A stretch of 64,000 nucleotides of DNA from the NCBI RefSeq assembly GCF_001431295.2, contig NZ_LKAJ02000001.1, positions 2,294,001-2,358,000 on the forward strand. The letters are read 5' to 3'. How positions within the stretch are numbered: the first letter of the stretch is position 1; every line of letters begins with the position of its first letter. Below the pieces are notes generated by a model, which searched no databases, was not told the origin of the DNA, and was given only the letters and a program-made list of their open reading frames with translations. Positions 27,601-36,405 of the stretch are shown piece by piece. The translations under genes were made by a program, and so were the position numbers. The stretch comes from Candidatus Berkiella aquae (GTDB lineage Bacteria; Pseudomonadota; Gammaproteobacteria; Berkiellales; Berkiellaceae).

Positions 27601-28825
27601 TTGCCGTATCCACGATGAGGTGTCCATAAGACGTTGTCACATTAATAAAGCCATCAATCGTTCCGTCGCTTGCATCGCTTACACCATTAATTAAGGTTAC
27701 TTTGCCACCATCGGCACCAAAGGTTGATGCAATCCCATCTGATAGTAAGTTTCCGGTTTTGGCCTCGTTGCCATTTACATACATAGCTGTCTCATCGACA
27801 CTATTATTCTTAACATTGGCCTCAGGATGATCATCTTGAATATAAATAGTGATATTGCCAACGGCCGTTTGCAGAGTGATATCGGTAATCGAGTAAACAA
27901 ATCGATCGGTAAATATTTCTTGCAAAGCATCGACATAATTTGAACCCCAAACGCTTTGCAAATGCAATATGGGATTATTGAGTGTATAGGAGTAATCGCC
28001 AGTTGTTCTATCAAAGACAAACACATTGCCTTCTGGGGTCGTTAAAGTGGTTACGCCAGCCGTATGGGTTTCGCTTGAACCGGCACGTGCGGGTACATTA
28101 AAAAATACATCCATCGTGAGTAATCCAGCACCAAAAGTTGCTCCTGTCCCGTTATTAAATGGGCCTGGCTCAGTAATATTACCGCTAATGGTAAAAGATT
28201 GCTGTGTGTTTAAAAGGGTTTCTGTAAAAATAACTTGTTGATCAGGTTGTGGAATATCGATAGGTGGTGCTTTAGGAGCATTTTCAGTTGGATTAGGCGT
28301 TGCGGTCGGTGGCGTGCTAAAAGAGTATGACTGTACAATGTTAATCGATAAAGCTTGTGGCTGTGATTCAACTTTGAGCAAAATCTCTTCATCATTTTGC
28401 GTCAAAGGGTTATTCATATTTAAGAATCGTTCAAGAGAGTTTACACTCCCTTCACTACCACTGCTGATTGTTTTGCCTAGCGTACTCCCACCTTCTTCAA
28501 CAGAAATTTCAAATAACTGTTCAAACTCTAAGTTTAAAAAATCAGGACCTTGTTCATTATTAACAGCAAGTTTAGCAATCGCTTCTTCTATTTCAGCCAA
28601 AAACTGCTTTTGATCCATCTGTGCATAAACTTGAAAAGCTTCCTGAAAGGGGACTGATAATTCTTCAGTTGGCAGAAAATTTTGATTTGCATCAACGAAA
28701 ATATCCATTAAACCAGAATTCAACAGTAATACGGCATCCATCGCTGGAGTAGCTTCGTGCGAAGCTTGATTTTGTTGAGTCCTTGTATCTTGCTTAATCC
28801 CTTCTTCGACTGTCTTTATTACCAT
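24689..28825 (-). CDS. Giant Ig-like/VCBS repeat protein, 1378 residues
   Basis: Paralogue of the proteins at 20030 and 28991. I use the ATG at 28825 (MVIKTVEEG) because the larger paralogue shares this start; a hydrophobic in-frame extension to 28864 is probably spurious. The N-terminal module (MDIFVDANQNFLPTEELSVPF, FLNLEFEQLFEI, GSEGSV) is shared with the larger paralogue. Then follow T1SS-143-like modules, a VCBS module (AIDDTNTTGENTA), three near-identical 107-residue modules (ANDQ.ISATEDGAPVGPILF), two further cadherin-like modules, and a calcium-loop domain (DLNNNNNIEL, DYQGDGKVTNMDEF, DTNHDGIFN, DKNSNGISDSGEY). It ends with a Ser/Thr-rich tail and QQLEQQHQETPLS. It probably acts at the cell surface or extracellularly; no exporter gene is in the window. 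Confidence 0.82.
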   Translation of the reverse strand: MVIKTVEEGIKQDTRTQQNQASHEATPAMDAVLLLNSGLMDIFVDANQNFLPTEELSVPFQEAFQVYAQMDQKQFLAEIEEAIAKLAVNNEQGPDFLNLEFEQLFEISVEEGGSTLGKTISSGSEGSVNSLERFLNMNNPLTQNDEEILLKVESQPQALSINIVQSYSFSTPPTATPNPTENAPKAPPIDIPQPDQQVIFTETLLNTQQSFTISGNITEPGPFNNGTGATFGAGLLTMDVFFNVPARAGSSETHTAGVTTLTTPEGNVFVFDRTTGDYSYTLNNPILHLQSVWGSNYVDALQEIFTDRFVYSITDITLQTAVGNITIYIQDDHPEANVKNNSVDETAMYVNGNEAKTGNLLSDGIASTFGADGGKVTLINGVSDASDGTIDGFINVTTSYGHLIVDTATGGYTYSLDPALMKLIPQAFADTNKNVNDVLTYELTDADGDKSTSTLTVNIDLNESPVAIDDTNTTGENTALVVIAANGVLSNDTDPDVGDTKIVSAVDGVSANVGKQITLSSGALFTLNADGSYSFEPTSVYDSLAVGKTAQEVITYTMKDAEGLTSSATLTITITGVNDAPLANDQAISATEDGASVGPILFAADDVDSDDNQASLTYTVVSNLAAGQGTVTNNNDGTFTYNPGSDFQGLAAGEKRDVTFTYMATDAHGADSAVKAVTITVTGVNDAPTANDQTISATEDGAPVGPILFSADDVDSDNNQANLTYTIVSNLAAGQGTVANNNDGTFTYNPGSDFQGLAVGEKQDVTFTYMATDAHGADSAVKTVTITVTGVNDAPTANDQAISATEDGAPVGPILFSADDVDSDNNQTNLTYTIVNNLLAGQGTVTNNNDGTFTYDPGNDFQALGAGQKQDVTFTYMATDAHGADSAVKTVTITVIGENDAPVAALDVASTSENTPVTVDVLANDTDIDNGDVPGTFNLNSVLISSALFGIDDVTISTATANVVSNQLVFDPGTDFDFLADGETATVVVSYQMQDLGGLTSTSTATITVTGVNDAPVANAVSTSGLENTTIPITLAGNDVDGTILNFRVDVLPTDGILYKDNLLTQVLSASELITATGNNAQLYFVPDADFNGTANFDYVAIDNNGLASNTAAHVDIDVTGGAPVILDLNNNNNIELISAEQSSVTLNTFHDMNGTNQIGWVQPGDGLLIYDYQGDGKVTNMDEFALTAHSPDAKTDLDALRLTFDTNHDGIFNVEDTSFGKFGVWQDKNSNGISDSGEYKTLMEMGIISINVNSDHQSQIIEGNTLFGYTSYQTVDGVSHVAADVSLNIAPTQTQTLSMPDIIGDHAVIDFSSMTSTSPQSTDNQSILNTSEMHNIGTESTTNTDMSTAEVAAVSAATDIQSITQQLEQQHQETPLS
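26110..27085 (-). repeat. Three tandem 321-bp repeats
   Basis: Three consecutive units of 321 bp (107 codons) encoding the ISATEDGAPVGPILF modules; for example TGCGCATCGG recurs at 26181 and 26502. Divergence between units is low. Confidence 0.8.
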
Positions 28826-28990
28826 TATCACTACCAACATGAAGAAAATGATGGAAAGATGCAATTACAGATATGCAATTTTAATTGCTTCGATAACTAA
28901 ATTATACAATGATGAGGCCTTCATACATAGATCAAAGGTACTAGAAAGAGCTATAAATAGTAGTATTTTGACTGCTCATTTTATCAATAG

Positions 28991-31900
28991 TTACGATAAT
29001 GGTACTTCGTGATGCTGTTGCTCCAATTGTTGTGTTACGGTTGAATTACTTGCTGACATTGACGTTGCTGTAAAGTTTTCAGTGTTTGTGCTTACATGAG
29101 TACCTACATTAGCATTTTCACTTTGAGTGTTTTCAGCAGGATTCGGTGCTTCTGATGCAACAGCCGCACTAGAAGCTTGTGAGGTGACAGAAGCATTTTG
29201 GCTCCCTGTTTCGTGATTATCTGTTGCCAGTGGAGCTACACTTTTAATGGCTGAAAAATCAATAACAGAATGTTCATCAACCACATCCGGCATATTTAAT
29301 GCAACACTTTTAGTTGCAGGCGCAACACTGAGTGCAACGTCTGCAGCAAGGTGAGATACCCCATCAGCTGTTTGGAAACTGGTATAGCCAAATACGGTAT
29401 TTCCTTCTATGATTTGGACTTGATGATCCGAATTAGTATTAATTGAAATAATACCCATTTGTGTTAGCGTTTTATATTCACCCTCATCTGAGAGCCCATT
29501 ACCATTTTTATCTTGCCAAACACCAAAATTACCAAATAACTCATCTTTAGCATCAAATATACCATCGTGATTATTATCAAATTTAAAACGTAAAGCCTCT
29601 AAATCAGTTTTAGCTTCATCAGCATGAAATGTTAATGCAATTTCATCTATATTCGTCACTTTACCATCACCTTGATAATCATACACTAAGATACCATCAC
29701 CTGGCTGAACCCATCCCATTGGATTAGAACCATGAGTGTCTCGAAATGAATTTAAAGTAACATTGGATTTATCATCGCTGACCAAATCAATACTATTATT
29801 ATTATTGAGATCGAGAATCATAGGAGGTATCCCCCCAAATATAAGAGTTGCTGCTAAACTGACTGCATTATGATTATCTTGAATGGTGTAAGATAACTGA
29901 TTAATAGATTCTGCTTCGCCTGTATAGGTAAATGAACCATCAGAGTTAACAATGATGGTTGATCCATCACTCAATGTTTCTAAAGTACCTAACGACAATG
30001 CCTGACTATTATAACTTAAACTTGAAACGACAAAAGTATCGCCAATATCAACATCCGAATCATTTGCTAAGATATCTCCAGTAACTACAACGGTACCGGT
30101 ACCTGCGGTTGAAAAGGCATCATTGACAGCAGTTGGCGCATCATTAACTCCTGTTACTGTAACCGTTACTGTTTGCGTTCCGCTATCAACCCCATGTACA
30201 TCTGTCGCTTTATAGGTGAAAGTAACATCTTGCTTTTCACCATCTGCCAATTCTTGAAAATCACTTCCTGGATTATATGTAAAACTTCCATTATTATTAT
30301 TCGTCACTGAACCTTTTCCAGCCGCTAAATTACCCACTATTGTATAGGTTAAGCTTACTTGATTATCATCACTATCAACATCGTCACCAACAAATAATGT
30401 AGGGCCAACTGGACCACCATCTTCGGTTGCACTAATCGCTTGATCATTGGCGACTGGCGCATCATTCACGCCAATAACTGTCACCGTTACCGTTTGTACA
30501 CCGCTATCTACACCGTGTGCATCGGTTGCTTTATACGTGAAAGTAACATCTTGTTTTTCCCCTGCCGCTAATCCTTGAAAATCGGCACCTGGACTATAGG
30601 TAAATGTACCATCGTTATTATTCGTTACAGAACCTTGACCAGCCGCTAAATTACCCACTATTGTGTAGGTTAAGCTTACTTGATTATCATCACTATCAAC
30701 ATCGTCACCAACAAATAATGTAGGGCCTACTGGACCACCATCTTCGGTTGCACTAATCGCTTGATCATTGGCGACTGGCGCATCATTCACGCCAGTAACT
30801 GTCACCGTTACCGTTTGTACACCGCTATCTACACCGTGTGCATCAGTTGCTTTATACGTGAAAGTAACATCTTGCTTTTCATCATCTGCCAATTCTTGAA
30901 AATCACTTCCTGGATTATATGTAAAACTTCCATTATTATTATTCGTCACTGAACCTTTTCCAGCCGCTAAATTACCTACTATTGTGTAGGTTAAGCTTGC
31001 TTGATTATCATCACTGTCTACATCATCCGCTAAGAATAAAGTAGGACCTACTGGACCACCATCTTCGATTGCACTAATCGCTTGATCATTGGCGACTGGC
31101 GCATCATTCACGCCATTAATGGTAATCGTGACATTAGCGGTATCAAATCCACCTGTACCATCGCTGACTTGATAGCTGAAACTATCTGTTGTCGATTCAC
31201 CAACCGCTAAACTTTCAAATTTGCCATTGGGATCGTAATCATAACTGCTGTCGGCATTAGCCGTTAATAAAGCACCTGATGAGAGAGTAATTTGTTTACC
31301 AACATCTCCTGCAGCACCGTTAACTTGTGAAACACTCATGACATCGGATACATCGACATTCGTATCATTACTTAATAAACCATTAGCTGCTGTTACGGAT
31401 AAAAGCGTATCTTCAGTTGTAACCGCATTGTCATCAACGGCAACGGGCAGATCATCCGTAATATTAATGGTCAATGTTTTACTTGCTTGTGTTCCATCAT
31501 TATCCGTTAAAGTATACGTATAGGTTAGAATCTCAGGTTGATTATTCGTGTTATCGTAAGGATTATTCAATGTATAAGTATAAGCACCTGTCGCTTGATC
31601 GACAGCTAAGGTATTCCCTTCACTATCAGTTACCGTAATAATTCCTGCTGCAATAACGGTATTTCCCGTTGCATTAGATGAACCATCGCTCGATGCACTC
31701 GTCAAGACAACATTCGATATAATGCCGCTATCCGCACCTAATAACGTACCACTTGAAATAATATCACCCGTTAGTTGCAACCCAGAAGGATTAGGATTTG
31801 ACCCCCCTGCTAAACTTGCTTCATCAAGGCTACCTGCACTTTCTGGCAAAGCGATAGGACCATCATCATTAATTGAAATAGTTAAGGTATTACTTGCTGT

Positions 31901-34900
31901 TGTCCCATCACCATCAGTTAAGGTATAAGTAAATGTTAATATCGTTGGTTGGTTGTTATCATTGCTATAAGCATTGTTTAAGGTATAAGTATAAGCGCCG
32001 GTAGCTTGATCGACTGCTAAAGTATTCCCTTCACTATCAGTTACCGTGATAATGCCTGCCGCAATAACCGTGTTTCCCGTTGCATTTGAGGCTCCATTAC
32101 TTAGTGAACTTGTCAACACCACATTTGAAACAATCCCACCATCTACGCCTAGTACTGTGCTACCTGAGGTAATATCCCCTGTGATAGTAGGTGCATTCGG
32201 ATCGGCATCGGAGCCCACAATCGGAATATCGGCCTCATTCACACTACCCGCCTCTTGTGCTAAAGCAACAGGACCATCATCATTAACCGAAATGGTTAAT
32301 GTCGAACTTGCCACGGTGCCGTCACCATCGGTTAAGGTATAGGTAAATGTTAATATCGTAGGCAGGTTATTATTATTGCTATAAGGATTATTTAAAGTAT
32401 AAGTATAAGCGCCGGTGGCTTGATCAACCGCTAAGACATTACCTTCGCTATCGGTTACTGTAATAATGCCTGCCGCAATAACCGTGCTTCCGGTTGCATT
32501 TGATATTCCGTTACTTAATGAACTCGTCAATACCACATTTGAAACCGTGCCACTATCTGCACCTAACAACGTACCATTTGAGATGATATTATCAATGACA
32601 CTAGGCACCCCAGGAAAATTGGGATCAATATCATTCTCATTTACGCTACCCGCATCTTGTGCTAAAGCAACAGGACCATCATCATTAATTGAAATAGTTA
32701 AAGTATTACTTGCAATTGTCCCATCACTATCCGTTAAGGTATAGGTATAGGTTAATATCGTGGGTAGATTATTATTATTGCTATAAGCATTATTTAAGGT
32801 ATAAGTATAAGCGCCGGTGGCTTGATCAATCGATAAGACATTCCCTTCGGTATCGGTTACCGTAATAACACCTGCTGCAATAACCGTATTTCCGGTTGCA
32901 TTCGATATGCCGTTACTTAATGAACTCGTTAATACCACATTCGAAACGATGCCACCATCTGCGCCTAGTACGGTGCTACCTGAGGTAATATCGCCTGAGA
33001 TAGTGGGTGCATTAGGATCGGCATCTGAGCCTACAACCGGAATATCCGCTTCATTTACGCTACCCGCATTTTGGGTTAAAGCGATAGGACCATCATCATT
33101 AATCGAAATGGTTAAAGTAGCACTTGCTTGCGAACCATCACCATCGGTTACAGTATAGGTATAGGTTAATATCGTGGGTAGGTTATTATTATTGCTATAA
33201 GCATTATTTAAGGTATAAGTATAAGCACCGGTGGCTTGATCAATAGATAAGACATTCCCTTCGGTATCGGTTACCGTAATAACACCTGCTGCAATAACCG
33301 TATTTCCGGTTGCATTCGATATGCCGTTACTTAATGAACTCGTTAATACCACATTCGAAACGATGCCACCATCTGCGCCTAGTAAGGTGCTTCCTGAGGT
33401 AATATCCCCTGTGATCATTGGTGCATTCGGATCGGCACTAGAACCGACAACCGGAATATCTGCTTCATTTACGCTACCCGCATTTTGTGCTAAAGCAACA
33501 GGAACATCATCATTAATTGAAATAGTTAAGGTATTACTTGCAGTTGTCCCATCACCATCGGTTAAGGTATAGGTATAGGTTAATATCGTGGGTAGATTAT
33601 TATTATTGCTATAAGCATTATTTAAGGTATAAGTATAAGCGCCCGTTGCTTGATCAATAGATAAGACATTTCCTTCGGTATCGGTTACCGTAATAACACC
33701 TGCTGCAATAACCGTATTTCCGGTTGCATTCGATATGCCGTTACTTAATGAACTCGTTAATACCACATTCGAAACGATGCCACCATCTGCGCCTAGTAAG
33801 GTGCTTCCTGAGGTAATATCCCCTGTGATCATTGGTGCATTCGGATCGGCACTAGAACCGACAACCGGAATATCTGCTTCATTTACGCTACCCGCATTTT
33901 GTGCTAACGCGACAGGACCATCATCATTAATTGAGATGGTTAAGGTATTACTTGCGGTTGTTCCATCACTATCCGTTAAGGTATAGGTATAGGTTAATAT
34001 CGTGGGTAGGTTATTATTGTTGCTGTAAGCATTATTTAAAGTATAAGTATAAGCACCTGTCGCTTGATTTATCGATAAAATATTACCTTCAGTATCGGTT
34101 ACTGTGATCACACCTGCGGCAATAACGGTGTTTCCTGTTGCATTGGATGCACCATTACTTAATGAACTCGTTAACACCACATTCGAAATAATTCCACCAT
34201 CTGCACCTAGTACGGTGCTACCTGAGGTAATATCGCCTGAGATAGTGGGTGCATTAGGATCGGCACTTGAGCCAACAACAGGAATATCGGCTTCATTTAC
34301 GCTACCCCCATTTTGGGTTAAAGCAATAGGGCCATCATCATTAACTGAAATCGCTAAAGTTGAACTTGCTTGCGAACCATCGCCATCAGTTAAGGTATAA
34401 GTAAATGTTAAAATGGTGGGAAGATTATTATTATTGTTATAAGCGTTATTTAAAGTATAGGTATAAGCGCCTGTCGCTTGATTAACCGATAAAATATTTC
34501 CTTCACTATCGGTTACAGTAATAACACCTGCTGCAATAACAGTGTTGGCTGTTGCATTCGATGCGCCATTGCTTAATGCACTTGTTAACACCACATTCGA
34601 GACAATGCCACCATCTGCACCTAACACAGTGCCATTTGAGGTGATATCGCCTGTGATCGTTGGCGCATTGGGATTAGCATCTGTTCCTACTATCGGAATG
34701 TCCGCTTCGTTGAGAGCTCCCCCATTTTGAGCCAATGCTATAGGTATATCATCATTAATGGTAATGGTAATACTTTTACTAACGGTATCAAGATCAGCAT
34801 CCGTAAAGGTAAACGTATAAACTAAAACCGTTGGCTGATTATTAATGTTGGTAAAAGGGTTATTTAAATTATAATCGTAGCTACCGGTTGCTTGATCAAT

Positions 34901-36145
34901 TACAAAGGTATTTCCAGCAACATCAGTAACGGTAATTATTCCTGCGGCAATGACTGTCGATCCATTTGCTAAGGTTACGTTGGTAACGGAACCCCCATCT
35001 GCACCAAAAGAATTACTGGGTGGTGATATTAAACTTCCGGTCAATTGCTCTGGCGTGTTCGACTGATTGGATCCAACTGTTTGGATATCAGCCTCAGAAA
35101 TTGCCATTGTGACTTGATCTGTTGCAACCGGATGATCATCTTGAATCACAATGCTAATATTGCCAACGGCTGTTTGCAAAGCCACATCGGTAATAGAATA
35201 AACAAAGCGATCGGTAAAAAATTCTTGGGTTATATCGACATAGTTGGGCCCCCACACACTGAGTAAATGTAATATGGGTTCATTTAACGTATAAGAATAG
35301 TCACCTGTCACTCTATCAAAAACAAATACATTACCTTCCGGTGTTGTTAATGTGGTTAAAGCAGCCGTATGCGTTTCACTTGAACCGGCTCGTGCAGGCA
35401 CATTAAAGAAAACATCCATTGTTAATAATCCAGCACCGACAGTTGCTCCTGTGAAATTATTGAATTCACTAGGAACAAAAATATTACCACTCACTGTAAA
35501 TGATTGTTGCGTATTTAAAAGGGTTTCTGTAAATATAACATGTTGCTCTGGTGGTGGAATATTAATGGGTGGCGTAGTCGGCCCTTTTCCATCGGGATTT
35601 TGCGTTGGCGTCGGAGGGGAAACAAAAGCATAAGAATTAAACGTGTTAAAAGCTAAATTTTGTGGTTGTGATTGTACTTTTAATAAGTCTTCTTCATTAA
35701 GGCTCAACTGAAATATATTAAGTGCTCTATCAAGAGACGTCACACTTCCTTCACTGCCGCTTGAGATAGCTCTTCCTGAGGTACTACCCCCTTCTTCCAC
35801 TAGAACATCAAATAATTGTTCAAACTCTAAATTTAAAAAATCAGGACCTTTATCGTTGAGTGCTAATTTTGCAATCGCTTCTTCAACTTCTGCTAAAAAA
35901 TCCTTTTGATCCATTTGAACATACGTTTGAAAAGCTTGTTCAAATGCGTTTGAGATTTCTTCTGCTGGAAAAAAATTTTGATTCGGATCAATAAAGATAT
36001 CCATTAAGCCTGAGCTTAATGTTGAAATATCATCAATCATCGCTACGTTATGAGCATGCGTGCCCGACGTACCATCTTGTTCTGTTTTTTCTTGGTTCGT
36101 CCCTTTACCTTGTTTTGATCCCTCTTCAGCTGTTTTTATTACCAT
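28991..36145 (-). CDS. Giant T1SS-143/VCBS repeat protein, 2384 residues
   Basis: The largest of three paralogous exported repeat proteins. The ATG at 36145 (MVIKTAEEG) matches the start of the paralogue at 28825. Order: N-terminal module (MDIFIDPNQNFFPAEEI, FLNLEFEQLFDV), a Pro-rich linker, an all-beta module shared with the paralogue (FTETLLNTQQSFTVSGNI), nine T1SS-143/DUF5801-like modules of about 138 residues (NEADIPVVG, LGADGG, DQATGAYTYTLNN, TISINDD), one VCBS module, three 107-residue modules (ISATEDGGPVGPTLF), one further Ig-like module, then the calcium-loop domain (DLNNNNSIDL, DYQGDGKVTNIDEI, DNNHDGIFD, DKNGNGLSDEGEY) and a polar tail ending QQLEQQHHEVPLS. No Sec signal and no RTX repeats. 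Adhesin is the best guess. Confidence 0.83.
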   Translation of the reverse strand: MVIKTAEEGSKQGKGTNQEKTEQDGTSGTHAHNVAMIDDISTLSSGLMDIFIDPNQNFFPAEEISNAFEQAFQTYVQMDQKDFLAEVEEAIAKLALNDKGPDFLNLEFEQLFDVLVEEGGSTSGRAISSGSEGSVTSLDRALNIFQLSLNEEDLLKVQSQPQNLAFNTFNSYAFVSPPTPTQNPDGKGPTTPPINIPPPEQHVIFTETLLNTQQSFTVSGNIFVPSEFNNFTGATVGAGLLTMDVFFNVPARAGSSETHTAALTTLTTPEGNVFVFDRVTGDYSYTLNEPILHLLSVWGPNYVDITQEFFTDRFVYSITDVALQTAVGNISIVIQDDHPVATDQVTMAISEADIQTVGSNQSNTPEQLTGSLISPPSNSFGADGGSVTNVTLANGSTVIAAGIITVTDVAGNTFVIDQATGSYDYNLNNPFTNINNQPTVLVYTFTFTDADLDTVSKSITITINDDIPIALAQNGGALNEADIPIVGTDANPNAPTITGDITSNGTVLGADGGIVSNVVLTSALSNGASNATANTVIAAGVITVTDSEGNILSVNQATGAYTYTLNNAYNNNNNLPTILTFTYTLTDGDGSQASSTLAISVNDDGPIALTQNGGSVNEADIPVVGSSADPNAPTISGDITSGSTVLGADGGIISNVVLTSSLSNGASNATGNTVIAAGVITVTDTEGNILSINQATGAYTYTLNNAYSNNNNLPTILTYTYTLTDSDGTTASNTLTISINDDGPVALAQNAGSVNEADIPVVGSSADPNAPMITGDITSGSTLLGADGGIVSNVVLTSSLSNGISNATGNTVIAAGVITVTDTEGNVLSIDQATGAYTYTLNNAYSNNNNLPTILTYTYTLTDGDGTTASNTLTISINDDVPVALAQNAGSVNEADIPVVGSSADPNAPMITGDITSGSTLLGADGGIVSNVVLTSSLSNGISNATGNTVIAAGVITVTDTEGNVLSIDQATGAYTYTLNNAYSNNNNLPTILTYTYTVTDGDGSQASATLTISINDDGPIALTQNAGSVNEADIPVVGSDADPNAPTISGDITSGSTVLGADGGIVSNVVLTSSLSNGISNATGNTVIAAGVITVTDTEGNVLSIDQATGAYTYTLNNAYSNNNNLPTILTYTYTLTDSDGTIASNTLTISINDDGPVALAQDAGSVNENDIDPNFPGVPSVIDNIISNGTLLGADSGTVSNVVLTSSLSNGISNATGSTVIAAGIITVTDSEGNVLAVDQATGAYTYTLNNPYSNNNNLPTILTFTYTLTDGDGTVASSTLTISVNDDGPVALAQEAGSVNEADIPIVGSDADPNAPTITGDITSGSTVLGVDGGIVSNVVLTSSLSNGASNATGNTVIAAGIITVTDSEGNTLAVDQATGAYTYTLNNAYSNDNNQPTILTFTYTLTDGDGTTASNTLTISINDDGPIALPESAGSLDEASLAGGSNPNPSGLQLTGDIISSGTLLGADSGIISNVVLTSASSDGSSNATGNTVIAAGIITVTDSEGNTLAVDQATGAYTYTLNNPYDNTNNQPEILTYTYTLTDNDGTQASKTLTINITDDLPVAVDDNAVTTEDTLLSVTAANGLLSNDTNVDVSDVMSVSQVNGAAGDVGKQITLSSGALLTANADSSYDYDPNGKFESLAVGESTTDSFSYQVSDGTGGFDTANVTITINGVNDAPVANDQAISAIEDGGPVGPTLFLADDVDSDDNQASLTYTIVGNLAAGKGSVTNNNNGSFTYNPGSDFQELADDEKQDVTFTYKATDAHGVDSGVQTVTVTVTGVNDAPVANDQAISATEDGGPVGPTLFVGDDVDSDDNQVSLTYTIVGNLAAGQGSVTNNNDGTFTYSPGADFQGLAAGEKQDVTFTYKATDAHGVDSGVQTVTVTVIGVNDAPVANDQAISATEDGGPVGPTLFVGDDVDSDDNQVSLTYTIVGNLAAGKGSVTNNNNGSFTYNPGSDFQELADGEKQDVTFTYKATDVHGVDSGTQTVTVTVTGVNDAPTAVNDAFSTAGTGTVVVTGDILANDSDVDIGDTFVVSSLSYNSQALSLGTLETLSDGSTIIVNSDGSFTYTGEAESINQLSYTIQDNHNAVSLAATLIFGGIPPMILDLNNNNSIDLVSDDKSNVTLNSFRDTHGSNPMGWVQPGDGILVYDYQGDGKVTNIDEIALTFHADEAKTDLEALRFKFDNNHDGIFDAKDELFGNFGVWQDKNGNGLSDEGEYKTLTQMGIISINTNSDHQVQIIEGNTVFGYTSFQTADGVSHLAADVALSVAPATKSVALNMPDVVDEHSVIDFSAIKSVAPLATDNHETGSQNASVTSQASSAAVASEAPNPAENTQSENANVGTHVSTNTENFTATSMSASNSTVTQQLEQQHHEVPLS
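30130..31110 (-). repeat. Three tandem 321-bp repeats in the largest repeat protein
   Basis: Three units encoding ISATEDGGPVGPTLF modules, with long stretches of identical DNA between units two and three. The same module type occurs in the paralogue at 24689-28825, with Ala-Pro in place of Gly-Pro after EDG. Confidence 0.78.
31440..35130 (-). repeat. Nine tandem modules, several 414-bp units nearly identical
   Basis: Nine modules; the best conserved repeat with a period of exactly 414 bp (138 codons). Landmark sequences recur at 32907, 33321 and 33735. Several intervals of more than 100 bp look identical between units, implying recent duplication or gene conversion. Confidence 0.85.
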
Positions 36146-36405
36146 TAGATTACTCGCTATAGTGGTAGCGTTAAATCGTGTAATTGCATTAGAAAACATC
36201 AAATTTGTTTACTAGATAACAAAATTATACTGTTGTACTTGGCAGCAGATAGTGGTCTTTGGTACTAGAAATGCGAATAAAGGGCTATTTCACTGATTTT
36301 TTCTTCAACAAAATGACTTTTAGGGAAGTACACTCTAGCAGGTGCGTATTATAATTAGTAAGGAGTAGAGGTACTCGATGGATTAGGAACTAGCAAGGAA
36401 TTAAT
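36146..36405. promoter_or_regulatory. Divergent promoter region
   Basis: A 260-bp AT-rich region between the largest repeat protein and the cytochrome peroxidase. TATAAT hexamers occur on the minus strand (36229-36224, about 80 bp before the repeat protein) and on the plus strand (36350-36355, about 50 bp before the peroxidase). Neither has a good -35 at standard spacing, so only the -10 elements are suggested. Confidence 0.3.

Noticed and set aside
28826-28864. Hydrophobic N-terminal extension of the 1378-residue protein as a signal peptide
   Set aside because: The paralogue shares only the MVIKT start; the extension is not conserved between them.
31338-34730. Series of plus-strand open frames of 60-100 codons
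   Set aside because: They recur with the 414-bp period of the repeat protein on the other strand and are antisense shadows of its modules.
26110-35130. Regular repeats considered as a CRISPR array
   Set aside because: Units are 321 or 414 bp, in frame within coding genes, with no 25-40 bp repeat-spacer pattern and no cas genes.
20030-36145. RTX nonapeptide repeats in the giant proteins
   Set aside because: No GGxGxDxUx arrays were found; the Asp/Asn-rich loops near the C-termini look like EF-hand-type calcium loops.
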